From: Leptospira sanjuanensis
Lineage (GTDB): Bacteria; Spirochaetota; Leptospiria; Leptospirales; Leptospiraceae
NCBI RefSeq assembly: GCF_022267375.1
Contig: NZ_JAIZBH010000001.1
Location: 620,001-684,000 of the forward strand
DNA length: 64,000 bases
Reading direction: 5' to 3'
The position numbers were made by a program, and so were the translations under genes. This document shows, in pieces, positions 29,097 to 38,471 of the stretch (its first letter is position 1; every line of letters begins with the position of its first letter). The notes beneath the pieces are model-generated. The model was given only the letters and a program-made list of their open reading frames with translations, was not told the DNA's origin and made no database searches.

Positions 29097-29160
29097 AGTG
29101 TGGGAACTCCTTCGTAATTTTTCCGAACGAACTCTGAATTTGTGGGAACTCCTTCAAAAT
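29097..29160. repeat. two copies of short dispersed repeat (GTGGGAACTCC type)
   Basis: TGTGGGAACTCCTTC occurs at about 29099 and again at about 29141, 42 bp apart, between the acetyltransferase and desaturase genes. Related copies occur at 2864 and in 49240-49585. Confidence 0.7.
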
Positions 29161-29256
29161 TTCTTTTTACGTCCTGATTTTTTTCTTGCCAAACCTTCAA
29201 TTATTGGCTAACGTTGTTCAGTAGTAAAGTGAACGCCGTTCGCTAAGGAGAAAACG

Positions 29257-30366
29257 ATGGAAGTGAAAATGAATTCCGGTTCTTCACCTAAGGAAACTCT
29301 CGGATCCGTCCGTGAAACCTTGTCTGAAGGAACTTTTGCCAATCCCGCTTACAAAGGGATCGGTTACTTTTTGAGAGATCTATTTTTTTTCGGAGTGGCA
29401 ATCGCTCTGCTTTGGCACATAGACACCTGGTATCTTCTTCCTTTCTTATGGTTTTTTGCGGGAATGACGATTGCCGCTTTGTTCGTCGTCGGTCACGACT
29501 GCGCGCACGAAGCCCTGTTCGAGAACAGATTTCTCCGGTATTGGATCGGACAAATCGCAATGCTTCCTTCTTTGCACGCCTACAATCAATGGGCTTACGG
29601 ACACAACCGAATCCATCACGGTCATACGATCAAAAGACAAGGGGACTTCGTATGGCATCCGGCGACCGCGGAAGAATATGCAAAATTTGGAATATTCAAA
29701 AAGATGATGCACCGTTTTTTCTGGTCGGCTTGGGGAGGCGGTTTTTACTACATGATCGAAGTCTGGCTCAAAGGAATGGTTTTGTTTACGGCTCCTCTTA
29801 AGGAAGCGGGCCGGGACAAATGGATTATGCTTTCCTTTGCGTTTATCTCGTCCGGTCTCGTTTTTTATTTCGGCAGTTCGGCAAACGGTGTTTTCGACGC
29901 GGGTGCGGGTTTGTGGATGTTCACGAAAGTTTGTCTGGTTCCGTTCATCGCATGGAATTATTTTATGGGAATCACGGTTTACGTTCATCACATCCACTCC
30001 GAAATTCCCTGGAAGACAAAGGAAGAATGGACTCCTTTTTACGGACAAATGAAAGGAACCATCAACTATCATATTCACCCTGTGATGAATTTTTTCTTTC
30101 ACAATATCTTCATTCACATGCCGCATCACGTTCACATGAAGATTCCTTTCTACAATCTCAAACGCGCTTTGAACGAGATCAAGGCGGTTTACGGGGATCA
30201 CGTTCTGGAAAGAGACACGATCTTCGGAGATTATTTTAAATCGACGTCTCTTTGTAAGGTGATCGATTCCGAAACCGGAAAGTGGATGACGTATCGCGAA
30301 GCGAGAAACGTAGCGAACGATACGACCGGCGCGGACGATGAAGAGTTGGAGATTATTCCCGCATAA
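29257..30366 (+). CDS. membrane fatty acid desaturase
   Basis: A 369-residue integral membrane di-iron desaturase. The three histidine boxes are HDCAHEAL (H80, H84), GHNRIHHGH (H116, H120, H121) and, near the C-terminal third, HMPHHVHMK. Two hydrophobic hairpins (about residues 39-78 and 185-245) span the membrane. It introduces a double bond into acyl chains of lipids or acyl-CoA; the position is not predictable, though the layout fits delta-12/omega-3-type enzymes. The start at 29257 is chosen for the AAGGAG site. A strong terminator follows at 30384. Confidence 0.93.
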   Translation: MEVKMNSGSSPKETLGSVRETLSEGTFANPAYKGIGYFLRDLFFFGVAIALLWHIDTWYLLPFLWFFAGMTIAALFVVGHDCAHEALFENRFLRYWIGQIAMLPSLHAYNQWAYGHNRIHHGHTIKRQGDFVWHPATAEEYAKFGIFKKMMHRFFWSAWGGGFYYMIEVWLKGMVLFTAPLKEAGRDKWIMLSFAFISSGLVFYFGSSANGVFDAGAGLWMFTKVCLVPFIAWNYFMGITVYVHHIHSEIPWKTKEEWTPFYGQMKGTINYHIHPVMNFFFHNIFIHMPHHVHMKIPFYNLKRALNEIKAVYGDHVLERDTIFGDYFKSTSLCKVIDSETGKWMTYREARNVANDTTGADDEELEIIPA

Positions 30367-30383
30367 CGTTAGATACGGCCGTA

Positions 30384-30409
30384 AACGGGGGACTCCTAAG
30401 TCCCCCGTT
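30384..30409. terminator. intrinsic terminator (desaturase; overlaps end of DUF1801 gene)
   Basis: An 11-bp stem (AACGGGGGACT and complement) with a CCTA loop is followed on the plus strand by TGATTTTTCCTTTTTTT. The stop codon of the convergent gene lies inside the stem. Confidence 0.85.
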
Positions 30410-30860
30410 GATTTTTCCTTTTTTTAGCGAGATGATAGGTTAACGCCAAAGAGATACAGACGCTCAGTTCTTTGGAAGGAAGAGGGTCTTTCACGTTCAA
30501 CCGAATCGCGCGATCCCCTTCGAAATCGAACTTTTTGGGAAAGAGTTCCCGAAAGGTGGAAACCAAATTCGTCTGACAATGAAAATAGATCGCATATCGA
30601 TTTTCTTCCGCCGGAAGTCGATCGATTCGAATCGTACTTCCGCTCTTAGACTCCGACGTTAGATAACTCGGTTGTCCCCACTTCAAGGTCTCTTCGAGTT
30701 TTCCGACTTCCGCGATCGAGTCCGCCGTTTTATAGATCAAATCCCGAAGCGCCAATAATCGAATCCGAACAGGATCCGGATAATTGCGAAAAACTTCGGC
30801 CACGTTGGCATTTTTGAATGGGAGCGGTTTTTCCTTGGTCTTTTTGCGTGTTGAGGGCAT
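30396..30860 (-). CDS. DUF1801 (YdhG-like) family protein
   Basis: A 154-residue protein from the ATG at 30860; a TTG at 30905 would add 15 residues without clear support. The core fits DUF1801: VRIRLLALRDLIYKTADS, then EETLKWGQPSYL, the strand NRYAIYFHCQTNLVSTFREL and FEGDRAIRL. These are small soluble proteins of unknown biochemical role. The N-terminus is basic (PSTRKKTKEKPLPFKN). It is a single-gene unit, convergent with the desaturase. Confidence 0.82.
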   Translation of the reverse strand: MPSTRKKTKEKPLPFKNANVAEVFRNYPDPVRIRLLALRDLIYKTADSIAEVGKLEETLKWGQPSYLTSESKSGSTIRIDRLPAEENRYAIYFHCQTNLVSTFRELFPKKFDFEGDRAIRLNVKDPLPSKELSVCISLALTYHLAKKRKNQRGT

Positions 30861-31041
30861 ACCGATTCTTCTAAGGAAATTTATTCCCGTATTTTTTTCC
30901 AGCAAGCCGTTTTTGGAAAGAAATTGCGGACCGGAGCCGAAACGATTTTCCTTTATGCAAAAGATGTCATATATAGGATGTTTTCCGGTTCGACCGAAAC
31001 GATAAGAAGAGCGACTCGACGATCAAAAAAGAATCTTATTC

Positions 31042-31635
31042 TTATACGATTTCTTCCAATTTAAGAAGTTCTTCTTCCAACCGGTCGATGAATTTTTTAT
31101 TGCCCGTGATCCCGTAGAGCTGCATCGCTCCTTGATAGAGGAACAACGCCTTTTCCGCGAACTCCAAAGCGGTTTTTGAATTCAGCGTTTTTTTCTTTTT
31201 CCAGATCGGCCGAGTGAAGTATTGGCCGAAACTTCGATTCCATCGGTCGAGGGATTCTAAGATTCGTTTTTGCAATTCCGGTTCCTCGTGCGTTTGATTG
31301 GAAAAGTTCGCGAGAGGGCAGCCGTATTTGTATTTGGTTCTCAATCTTCTCTGTATGAATTTGATCCAGGCCCGGATAAAGTCCGGATATCTTTCGTATT
31401 TGTTCATCATGATTTCGGCTAAGCCGATGATCTGTTCTTCCTGAAACGAAACGTAACTTACGCCGAGATCTTTTTTGGATGGGTAATACCGGTATAAGCT
31501 CTTTTTAAACGCGTTCGCTTCGCTTAATATTTCGTTGATACCGGTATTGGAATAACCTCTCTCATAAAAGAGTTTCACCGTAGCCTTCAAAATCCTGTCC
31601 TTGGCCGGGTCGTGTTTGAGAAAAGTCTGTTTCAT
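31042..31635 (-). CDS. TetR/AcrR family transcriptional regulator (second)
   Basis: A 197-residue regulator from the ATG at 31635. A longer frame from a TTG at 31731 would begin inside the operator palindrome and is disfavoured. The helix-turn-helix is DRILKATVKLFYERGYSNTG followed by FKKSLYRYYPSKKDLG; the ligand domain has GCPLANFSNQT. It is similar throughout to the TetR protein at 6613, so the two are paralogues. It is divergent from a single-domain thioesterase gene; two GGTAGA-N8-TCTACC palindromes lie between them, which makes autoregulation plus control of the thioesterase likely. Confidence 0.9.
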   Translation of the reverse strand: MKQTFLKHDPAKDRILKATVKLFYERGYSNTGINEILSEANAFKKSLYRYYPSKKDLGVSYVSFQEEQIIGLAEIMMNKYERYPDFIRAWIKFIQRRLRTKYKYGCPLANFSNQTHEEPELQKRILESLDRWNRSFGQYFTRPIWKKKKTLNSKTALEFAEKALFLYQGAMQLYGITGNKKFIDRLEEELLKLEEIV

Positions 31636-31720
31636 CGATCGAACCGATTGTTCAAAAGTTTCTTCTTTAAAGGGAGAAAAAATTTCCCCTCTTCGAAAAA
31701 TCTTATACCTGAAATTTAAA

Positions 31721-31744
31721 ATGGTAGACAAATTTGTCTACCAT
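31721..31744. promoter_or_regulatory. candidate TetR operator 1 (24-bp perfect palindrome)
   Basis: A perfect 24-bp palindrome with arms built on GGTAGA and TCTACC, 8 bp apart (31723-31742), just upstream of the TetR start. The pattern recurs at 31764. Confidence 0.75.
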
Positions 31745-31763
31745 TTTATAGGCTTAATCCAAG

Positions 31764-31783
31764 GGTAGACCGGTTGTTCTACC
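31764..31783. promoter_or_regulatory. candidate TetR operator 2
   Basis: GGTAGA-N8-TCTACC again, with the same spacing and centred 41 bp (about four helical turns) from operator 1. It ends just before the AGGAGG of the thioesterase gene. Confidence 0.7.
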
Positions 31784-31796
31784 GAGGAGGAAAAAC

Positions 31797-32234
31797 ATGG
31801 AGACTCTGGAACAAGAGACCGCACCGCAAGCGGAAGGAAGATCGTTTACTCATTATGTAAAGGTTCGCTGGGTGGATTTGGACGAGAACGGACATGTGAA
31901 CAACGGAGTGTATCAGAGCTATTTCGACGAGGCGAGAAGGGCGGCTTTCGAAGATGCGGGTATGAATTTGGGGGAGTTGCGCCAAAAAAATATCGGTCCT
32001 GTGATTTTGAAAGCGGAGTTGGAATACAAAGCGGAATTGAAATATCCGGAAACCACGCGCCTTGTGACTCGCTTTGAAGCGAAAAAAGGAAGTCGTGTAT
32101 TGGTGATTCAAGATCTGTATCGCGAGTCGGATGGCGCCTTGGTATGTTCCTCCAAATTTTTCGGTTTGTTTATGGATCTAAAAAGAATGCGTCCTTATAA
32201 GGTTTCGGAGGAAGAAGCTGCGAAACTTTCGTGA
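31797..32234 (+). CDS. acyl-CoA thioesterase, YbgC/4HBT hotdog family
   Basis: A 145-residue single-domain hotdog enzyme. The catalytic segment VRWVDLDENGHVNNGVYQSYFDEAR has the Asp and the D-x-x-G-H-V-N-N pattern of 4HBT thioesterases. No signal peptide, so it is cytoplasmic. The start has a strong AGGAGG site. It is divergent from the TetR gene, with two operators between, so it is probably induced by an acyl-type ligand. The substrate is unknown. Confidence 0.88.
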   Translation: METLEQETAPQAEGRSFTHYVKVRWVDLDENGHVNNGVYQSYFDEARRAAFEDAGMNLGELRQKNIGPVILKAELEYKAELKYPETTRLVTRFEAKKGSRVLVIQDLYRESDGALVCSSKFFGLFMDLKRMRPYKVSEEEAAKLS

Positions 32235-32316
32235 CGTATTGCGGTTCTTTTCCCGTTAAAAAAAGGTCTTTTTCTTTTCTTGGAACGGTTCATATTCGTC
32301 CTAAGAAAAGAAGAAG

Positions 32317-32868
32317 ATGAACAACCGGGATCATTTCATTCGATTAGAACCTTCCGTTCTTGAGGATCGTAGAAAATTCTACGATTGGCTCGTTCATCCG
32401 GAATTGGTTCCGTTTTTATTAGGGCCGCCTTTGTTTCCGGACGCGGATATTCCGACTTGGGAAGAATTCTCCGCCGATTATTTGGAGTATTTTTTTACCG
32501 GTTCGAATCCGGAACTCGGAAGATGTTACAGAATTCTAATGGATGAGGTTTGTATCGGACAGATCAATTACGCGTCCGATTTGCCGACTCGCCGCGTCGC
32601 CGAGCTGGACATCTGGATGTCGTCGCCCGAATTTTGCGGTCGCGGATACGGAGTCGAAGCGATTCGAATCCTGAGCGCTATTTTGTTAAACGAACTGGAT
32701 ATGGAAGAACTTATAATCCGTCCTTCCGCAAGAAATCCAAGAGCCGTCCGCGCGTACGAAAAGGCGGGTTTTCGAAGAATCGAGATCGACCGCCAAACGG
32801 CGGCCGTATTGTACGGATGCGGAGATTATTACGACGATGTCGTTTTAGTTTTGCGAAAAAATCCCTGA
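32317..32868 (+). CDS. GNAT acetyltransferase, AAC(6')-like
   Basis: A 183-residue acetyltransferase. The order FYDWLVHPELVPFLLGPP, YRILMDEVCIGQINYA, ELDIWMSSPEFCGRGYGVEAIRIL (CoA-binding loop GRGYGVE) and NPRAVRAYEKAGFRRI matches the group that includes aminoglycoside 6'-acetyltransferases and siderophore-type acyltransferases. Resistance cannot be inferred from sequence alone. The end overlaps the convergent membrane protein gene by 40 bp. Confidence 0.85.
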   Translation: MNNRDHFIRLEPSVLEDRRKFYDWLVHPELVPFLLGPPLFPDADIPTWEEFSADYLEYFFTGSNPELGRCYRILMDEVCIGQINYASDLPTRRVAELDIWMSSPEFCGRGYGVEAIRILSAILLNELDMEELIIRPSARNPRAVRAYEKAGFRRIEIDRQTAAVLYGCGDYYDDVVLVLRKNP

Positions 32869-33455
32869 ACCGATAAAAGAAATATTCCTAAAATAGAATA
32901 TTCTAAAAATCGAATTCCTAAAACATGGAACATCGGGATTCGATAAAATTCGTCCTCATTTTCGTCCCTGCACAGAAAGGCCTGGGTCATATCCGTTCTT
33001 TCGGGAAGAGGATGGGTGACTACGAGGTTTCTTGTAACCGTGGTTTTTTCCGGACAGAGAAAATTCATCGGATAGTTGTATAAATAATTTCCAGGTTGGT
33101 CGATTGCGACGCCCATGACGGAAAAGAATACGAGAAAGATCGCTTTTGCCGGATCGGGAAATCCGGATCGTAAGGCCGATCTGGCTCCGTAAAATCCCGC
33201 GATCAACAGGAGCGCGCTCGCCAAACCCTCCACATTCGATAATGCGACAATGAATAGGATCGGCAGGAGGATCACGCATGCTAATCCGACAAGAATCAAC
33301 AGCGCCCACCCGAATGTCCCCAATTTGAGAATTTTTTGTAAAAACGAAGTCGAACCGGTGATTTCCGGGTTTTCGCCTTTTGTGTTTCCACATTGAATGC
33401 AGCGATCCAAGGTGAGCGGGTTTGCGTATCGGCAGTGGCGGCAGATCCATTTCAT
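32829..33455 (-). CDS. zinc-ribbon membrane protein, 208 aa
   Basis: Starting at the ATG at 33455 (a TTG at 33494 is possible), the protein begins with a small zinc finger, WICRHCRYANPLTLDRCIQCGN, of RanBP2/zinc-ribbon type (CxxC...CxxC). Three hydrophobic segments follow (LLILVGLACVILLPILFIVA, ALLLIAGFYGARSAL, AIFLVFFSVMGVAI), then a soluble loop of ~60 residues with two Cys and a final helix (LEYSILGIFLLSVQGFF). Function unknown. The gene overlaps the acetyltransferase gene by 40 bp at the 3' end. Confidence 0.72.
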   Translation of the reverse strand: MKWICRHCRYANPLTLDRCIQCGNTKGENPEITGSTSFLQKILKLGTFGWALLILVGLACVILLPILFIVALSNVEGLASALLLIAGFYGARSALRSGFPDPAKAIFLVFFSVMGVAIDQPGNYLYNYPMNFLCPEKTTVTRNLVVTHPLPERTDMTQAFLCRDENEDEFYRIPMFHVLGIRFLEYSILGIFLLSVQGFFRKTKTTSS

Positions 33456-33660
33456 AAAGTGGAATTCATTTTGTCGTTCCGGTTCAATCTGCAAGATTTT
33501 TTTTTCGAGATTCTGAAGGCGAAGGGATCGATTTGATCGGAATCTCCTGCGCAGCGTCCTTCTGTCGATCGGTTAAAAAATAATTTCGAAATCGTCCTTA
33601 ATAAAATGTCAAGTTATCATACGAAGGAAATATCGAGCGTGAAGATTGTAGATATCTTAT

Positions 33661-34488
33661 ATGATACGGAAGCTTTTCCTACTGATATTGGTCTCTTCGA
33701 TCGTCTTCGCATGTTCCCATAAGAAAGACGAAATTTCGGAACAAGAAGCGCTTTTGCTTCTTTTGGGTTTACCGGACCGCGCTGAAAACTACGATCGAGA
33801 CGTTCAGATCGTGACTTACAATTCGGTCGTTCCTCCGAGCGACGGCTCGACATACGTCTGTAATATCAATTACGCCGCAAACGACGTAAATCATTTTCAA
33901 ACTCTGCTCCAAACGCAAATCTCTCAATATCCCCGCGGTTATCTGATCAAGGGAAAAGTGGAAAGAGTGATCCTGTGCGCAAATCTTTCTATGAACGGTC
34001 GAAACGCTGCCGGTTACGCCGACGTTTTGGGAAACGGCGTTTATTTGAACGTAAGTCCGGGAATCGCAAACGGGGCGATGGACGATTGGATCAATCGCGC
34101 GATCCATCACGAATTTACGCATAACTTTGATTATGCGGTTCGAGGCTTTTATATGGCCGTTCATTCGGATTGGGCTTCGCTCAATACGGTCGGTTACGCG
34201 AGCAATGTAGATTGGTCCTTGCCGAACCTGCTTCAGATCGATAATCCGGTGCCCGGGTATATTACGACTTATGCAACTTCCAATGTGGGAGAGGATTACG
34301 CGGAAGTCGGAATGGGGTTGATGGGACCGGCGGCTAGTTATACGCAGATGATCGACGTTTGCAAAACGGATTCGGTTGTTCGTGCCAAGGTGAATCTGAT
34401 GATCTCCGATATGAAACGGTTTTGGTCGTTTGCGGTCGGAAGCGATACTCTTTGGAAGCAGAGGGTTACGGGAACTTCCTGCAATTGA
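33661..34488 (+). CDS. lipoprotein with HEXXH metallopeptidase motif (first of pair)
   Basis: A 275-residue lipoprotein: signal sequence with lipobox SSIVFAC (Cys18). The mature part contains AIHHEFTHNFDYAV, where HEFTH is an HEXXH zinc motif, and ~60 residues later NVGEDYAEVGMG, in which the Glu/Asp pair is well placed as the third zinc ligand of a gluzincin-type peptidase. Paralogous to the next gene; both share RAENYDRDVQI after the linker and end with FWSFA/FWPFA-x-W-K-R and a C-terminal Cys-Asn. Predicted to be an envelope-anchored metallopeptidase; the substrate is unknown. Confidence 0.8.
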   Translation: MIRKLFLLILVSSIVFACSHKKDEISEQEALLLLLGLPDRAENYDRDVQIVTYNSVVPPSDGSTYVCNINYAANDVNHFQTLLQTQISQYPRGYLIKGKVERVILCANLSMNGRNAAGYADVLGNGVYLNVSPGIANGAMDDWINRAIHHEFTHNFDYAVRGFYMAVHSDWASLNTVGYASNVDWSLPNLLQIDNPVPGYITTYATSNVGEDYAEVGMGLMGPAASYTQMIDVCKTDSVVRAKVNLMISDMKRFWSFAVGSDTLWKQRVTGTSCN

Positions 34489-34520
34489 TTCTGAATCATT
34501 TTCCAATAAAGGAGAATTTC

Positions 34521-35372
34521 GTGAAAGTAAAGATTGTTCTTGGTTTTTTATTCTTATACATTCTCATCGCATGTAATCATAAAAAAGAAGATACGGATGC
34601 ATCCATCGTATTGTTATTAGCTCCGGTCTTTCTCGATCGAGCCGAAAACTACGATCGGGACGTTCAGATTATTACTCGTACGATGCCGCCCTCGAACCAA
34701 TGGTATACGTTTGATCTGAGTTATTCCGACGCGGATTTAGATGCGTATGTTTCGCTTCTCCGCGCACAAATTACAAAGTATCCGAAAGGATATTGGATCA
34801 AAGCGAGAGCCGAAAAAATCTATTTAGTAAAATACATCAACGGAGTAAGCGGAGGCGGCGCGAGAGGACTTTCTCTCGCACCGGAAAACAGCATTTATCT
34901 TGCGGTGGGAGAAGGTTTGGCAGCTTGCGTCAATTGTGAAGAAGACTATGCCGCGACGATTCACCACGAGCTGATGCACAATGTAGACTACTCGCAGTTC
35001 GGACCGTTTTATTCTATGTCTGTGGATGAGTGGAATGCTTTGAACCCGAGCGGATTTTCCTATGGTAGCGTTTCGAATTCGGGCGCGGCCGCCGCGGTTT
35101 GGACTCAAATCATTCATCCTGCTTCCGGTTTTCTCAGTTATTACGGCACCACAAATAAGTTAGAAGACCGCGCAATCTTTGCCGCTGCGATTCTCGGCGG
35201 CATGCAACAAAATCAATCCGACACTTTGGTTAACTTTTGTAAGAATGATCCCTTTGTTGCGACAAAGTCTAAAAAGATCATAGCCGACATGAATCGATTC
35301 TGGCCGTTTGCGGGAGCCGAAGAAACTTTCTGGAAAAGGAGAATCACGGAAACTGCAACTGCTTGTAATTAG
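34521..35372 (+). CDS. lipoprotein with HEXXH metallopeptidase motif (second of pair)
   Basis: A 283-residue paralogue of the preceding gene, 32 bp downstream, so probably cotranscribed. The start is a GTG at 34521 with AAAGGAG; longer frames from 34359 would run through the previous gene. The lipobox is LYILIAC. The zinc motif is TIHHELMHNVDYS, and a downstream NKLEDRAIFAAAILGG is equivalent to VGEDYAEVG of the first protein, retaining the ED pair. The sequence between is divergent, with two extra Cys (AACVNCEED), so the pair is an old duplication with probably different substrates. Confidence 0.8.
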   Translation: MKVKIVLGFLFLYILIACNHKKEDTDASIVLLLAPVFLDRAENYDRDVQIITRTMPPSNQWYTFDLSYSDADLDAYVSLLRAQITKYPKGYWIKARAEKIYLVKYINGVSGGGARGLSLAPENSIYLAVGEGLAACVNCEEDYAATIHHELMHNVDYSQFGPFYSMSVDEWNALNPSGFSYGSVSNSGAAAAVWTQIIHPASGFLSYYGTTNKLEDRAIFAAAILGGMQQNQSDTLVNFCKNDPFVATKSKKIIADMNRFWPFAGAEETFWKRRITETATACN

Positions 35373-35480
35373 TTACGTAATAGGGAATGTCTCGAAGATT
35401 CTATTGTTTATGGAGAGTGCGTCTATGATCTATGATTCCAAATTCTCCGAATCGGAAATAAGCGAACATTCTTGCAGTTC

Positions 35481-36371
35481 CTATTTTTCCGTTTCAAAAC
35501 GTGTTTTCGCTTCTGCGATCAATGCGTCCGCAAGTTTTGATAATCCCGGTCGGATCGTTTTCTTATGACAGAGATAAAATCTTCGTTCCACGTACAATTC
35601 GGGAATCGGAATCACTTTGAGTTTCGAGTTTAAGCTGTAGGAGGATAAAAATCCTATGCCTAAATCGGATTCGATGCTTTTGATAACCGACTCCACACTT
35701 CGAAGTTCCATCGCGATTTTCGGTTTGAATTCTTTTCCGAAGGACCGAATCTTTTTTTCCACCGCCTTTCGGATCGCCGAAGCCGGATGGAAGAATACGA
35801 ACGATTCATCTTTGATGTCTTTGAGAATCGGTTTTTTCTTTTGAAAGATCGGATGTGTTTTTAATGCGACGGGGACGATTCTATCGGAAAGAAATTCCCG
35901 GGAAATGAGACCGGGCTCGTCCGCCGGTCCCGTAAGGATTCCTAGATCCACTTCGTTTAACAAAATCGATTCTTTCGTTTCCAGCGAATCGCCTTCCCGT
36001 ACGGATAAGACAAGATCCGGATGATCCTTTCTTATTTTTTTGAGGATCGCAGGAAGAATCCAAGCCGACACGGTTCCTCCCGCAGAAAGGGAGAATTCTC
36101 CCGAAAGTTCCTTACCCGGTTCTTTCATCGCGGATTTCAATTCTTCCCAGAGTTCGCGCATTCTTTGCGCGTAGCTAAAGAATACTTCTCCGTCGTGTGT
36201 GAGGCGAATTTGTCTGGGGCCTCTTTCCAATAAGGAAACGCCCAATTCTTTTTCCAAAAGAAAAATCTGACGGGAAAGCGCGGGTTGTGTCAGGCCCAGT
36301 TTTCCCGCGGCCCTTTGAAACGTTCCCGCATCCCTGATTTCCAGAAAGTATCGGATTTGTCTGAATTCCAT
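35481..36371 (-). CDS. LysR family transcriptional regulator
   Basis: A 296-residue LysR regulator. The N-terminal winged helix is [44 protein letters not shown] in outline, followed by the linker helix and a substrate-binding domain beginning [17 protein letters not shown]. It is divergent from leuC with a 97-bp gap containing a T-N11-A type inverted repeat, which makes it a good candidate for control of leucine synthesis by a pathway intermediate. The effector is inferred, not shown; LysR regulators near unrelated genes are also common. Confidence 0.92.
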   Translation of the reverse strand: MEFRQIRYFLEIRDAGTFQRAAGKLGLTQPALSRQIFLLEKELGVSLLERGPRQIRLTHDGEVFFSYAQRMRELWEELKSAMKEPGKELSGEFSLSAGGTVSAWILPAILKKIRKDHPDLVLSVREGDSLETKESILLNEVDLGILTGPADEPGLISREFLSDRIVPVALKTHPIFQKKKPILKDIKDESFVFFHPASAIRKAVEKKIRSFGKEFKPKIAMELRSVESVIKSIESDLGIGFLSSYSLNSKLKVIPIPELYVERRFYLCHKKTIRPGLSKLADALIAEAKTRFETEK

Positions 36372-36384
36372 AGATTCTATACCT

Positions 36385-36399
36385 ATAACTTTTTGTTAT
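36385..36399. promoter_or_regulatory. LysR-type binding site between regulator and leuC
   Basis: ATAAC-TTTTT-GTTAT, a perfect inverted repeat of the LysR-box form (T-N11-A), 14 bp upstream of the LysR start and 70 bp upstream of leuC. Confidence 0.65.
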
Positions 36400-36468
36400 G
36401 CTGTCAATCAATCCTATTTATTTGCATTATGTTTCCGTTTCTGTTATCTTCTTTTTATCGGAGGCGAT

Positions 36469-37881
36469 ATGGCCGGAAAAACATTGTACGATAAAATTTG
36501 GGAATCCAGGGTCGTCGCAAAGGACGGAGAAGAGGATATCCTCTTTGTGGACAGACATCTTCTTCACGAAGTGACTTCTCCGCAGGCGTTTACCGCTTTG
36601 AAGGAGAAAGGAAGGCCGGTCCGCAGAAGGGAAAGAACTCTCGCGATCATGGATCACAACGTTTCCACGAGAAACCGGAATTGGGACGGCGCGGGAGAAA
36701 TCTCCAAAAAGCAGATGGAACTTCTTTCCAAGAACTGCGCCGAATTCGGAGTCGAGCTTTTGGATATAAATCACCCGGATCAAGGAGTGGTTCACGTGGT
36801 CGGTCCGGAAATGGGACTTACGTTACCCGGAACCGTGATCGCGTGCGGTGATTCTCACACTTCCACGCATGGAGCGTTCGGGGCATTTGCGTTGGGAATC
36901 GGAACGAGCGAGATCGAACACGTTCTCGCGACGCAGACGATCCGTTTGAAAAAATCGAAAAATTTTTCCGTACAAGTCAAGGGAGAATTGGGAGCCGACG
37001 TTACGGCGAAAGATCTGGCCTTATATCTGATCGGAAAGATCGGAACGGATGGAGGCCAAGGATACGTGATCGAATATTCGGGAGAAACGATCTCCAAATT
37101 CTCTATGGAAGAACGGATGACTCTTTGTAATCTTTGTATCGAAGCGGGCGCGAGAGCCGGTATGATCGCTCCCGATCAAACCGCGTTCGATTATCTAAAG
37201 GGAAGGGACTTTTCTCCCAAGGGTGAAGAGTTTATCAAAAAAACGGAATATTGGAAAACCTTAAAGTCCGATCCGGATGCGGTCTTTGACAAGACGATCG
37301 TTTTGGATGCGCGGGAAGTTTCTCCTATGGTGACTTGGGGAACCAATCCGGGACAGGTGATTCCCGTTCTTTCCACGGTGCCGAATCCGGATTCGTTCGA
37401 CGATCCGGAAGTCCGAGCCGCGGCGAGAAGATCCTTGGAATACATGGGTTTGAAAGCGGGAGAAGAAATGCGCTCCGTTAAGATCGACAAAGTTTTTATC
37501 GGTTCCTGCACGAACGCGCGAATCGAGGATATACGCAAAGCCGCGGCGATCGCCGAAGGAAGAAAGGTTTCGTCTAACGTTGTTGCGATCGTGGTTCCTG
37601 GTTCGGGAAGAGTGAAACGTCAAGCGGAGAGCGAGGGGCTGGATAAAATTCTTACCGAGGCCGGTTTTGAATGGAGATTGCCCGGATGTTCGATGTGTCT
37701 CGGCATGAACGACGATTATCTTTTGCCGGGAGAACGATGCGCGTCCACTTCCAACCGGAACTTCGAAGGAAGACAAGGACGAGGAGGCCGCACGCATTTG
37801 GTAAGTCCGGAAAGCGCGGTGGTCGCAGCCGTGTTGGGACGATTCGGAACCGTTCAGGAATTACAGGAGGAAAAAGTATGA
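36469..37881 (+). CDS. leuC: 3-isopropylmalate dehydratase large subunit
   Basis: A 470-residue aconitase-type enzyme that isomerises 2-isopropylmalate to 3-isopropylmalate in leucine synthesis, with LeuD. The [4Fe-4S] ligands are the Cys in [10 protein letters not shown] and the pair in [12 protein letters not shown]. Other family blocks are [39 protein letters not shown] and [16 protein letters not shown]. The ATG is preceded by CGGAGG. Its stop overlaps the leuD start (ATGA). It is divergent from a LysR gene. Confidence 0.97.
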   Translation: MAGKTLYDKIWESRVVAKDGEEDILFVDRHLLHEVTSPQAFTALKEKGRPVRRRERTLAIMDHNVSTRNRNWDGAGEISKKQMELLSKNCAEFGVELLDINHPDQGVVHVVGPEMGLTLPGTVIACGDSHTSTHGAFGAFALGIGTSEIEHVLATQTIRLKKSKNFSVQVKGELGADVTAKDLALYLIGKIGTDGGQGYVIEYSGETISKFSMEERMTLCNLCIEAGARAGMIAPDQTAFDYLKGRDFSPKGEEFIKKTEYWKTLKSDPDAVFDKTIVLDAREVSPMVTWGTNPGQVIPVLSTVPNPDSFDDPEVRAAARRSLEYMGLKAGEEMRSVKIDKVFIGSCTNARIEDIRKAAAIAEGRKVSSNVVAIVVPGSGRVKRQAESEGLDKILTEAGFEWRLPGCSMCLGMNDDYLLPGERCASTSNRNFEGRQGRGGRTHLVSPESAVVAAVLGRFGTVQELQEEKV

Positions 37882-38471
37882 GTGGCGCTTGGACAAAACA
37901 CAAAGGATTGGCCGTTCCTTTATATCGCAAGGATATCGATACGGATCAAATTCTTCCGAAGCAGTTTATGAAAAAAACCGAGCGGACCGGATTCGGAGTT
38001 CATCTGTTTCACAACTGGAGATATTTGGACGAGGACGGTAATACGCCGAATCCGGATTTCGTACTCAATCAGAGCAGATACAAGAACGCATCGGTTTTGA
38101 TTGCGGGTGAGAATTTCGGATGCGGCTCGAGCAGGGAACACGCTCCTTGGTCTTTGGCGGATTACGGTTTTCGAGTCGTCATTGCGCCTTCATTCGCGGA
38201 TATTTTTTTCGGAAATTGCGCTAAGAACGGAATCGCTTTGGTAAAACTTTCCACGGAAGAAGTGGAGGAGATCTTGGAATTCGTAACGAATCGGGAAGGG
38301 GCGGAAGTTTCCGTCGATCTGGACGCGTTAGTCGTCTTTGCCGGCGAAAAGAAATACCGTTTTACCCTTTCCGAATCTCTTTTGAATCGAATCACCAACG
38401 GGTGGGACGATGTCGATCTTACGATGAAACATCTGTCTCGGATCGAAACCTTTGAATCGACTCTCGCATAA
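37878..38471 (+). CDS. leuD: 3-isopropylmalate dehydratase small subunit
   Basis: A 197-residue swivel-domain subunit partnering LeuC. Characteristic blocks are [17 protein letters not shown], the [15 protein letters not shown] loop and [17 protein letters not shown]. The ATG at 37878 overlaps the leuC stop and has AGGAGG 9 bp upstream; longer open sequence upstream lies within leuC and is not used. The C-terminal half ends with the helix [19 protein letters not shown], common to the family. Confidence 0.97.
   Translation: MSGAWTKHKGLAVPLYRKDIDTDQILPKQFMKKTERTGFGVHLFHNWRYLDEDGNTPNPDFVLNQSRYKNASVLIAGENFGCGSSREHAPWSLADYGFRVVIAPSFADIFFGNCAKNGIALVKLSTEEVEEILEFVTNREGAEVSVDLDALVVFAGEKKYRFTLSESLLNRITNGWDDVDLTMKHLSRIETFESTLA

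Noticed and set aside
28546..29211. Long second-frame ORF over the first acetyltransferase gene
   Set aside because: The overlapping frame at 28517 encodes a complete GNAT domain; the other product is Arg/Phe/Ser-rich, typical of a shadow frame.
32497..32520. tRNA T-loop-like string GGTTCGAATCC
   Set aside because: It lies inside the acetyltransferase reading frame and no acceptor or anticodon stems can be formed around it.
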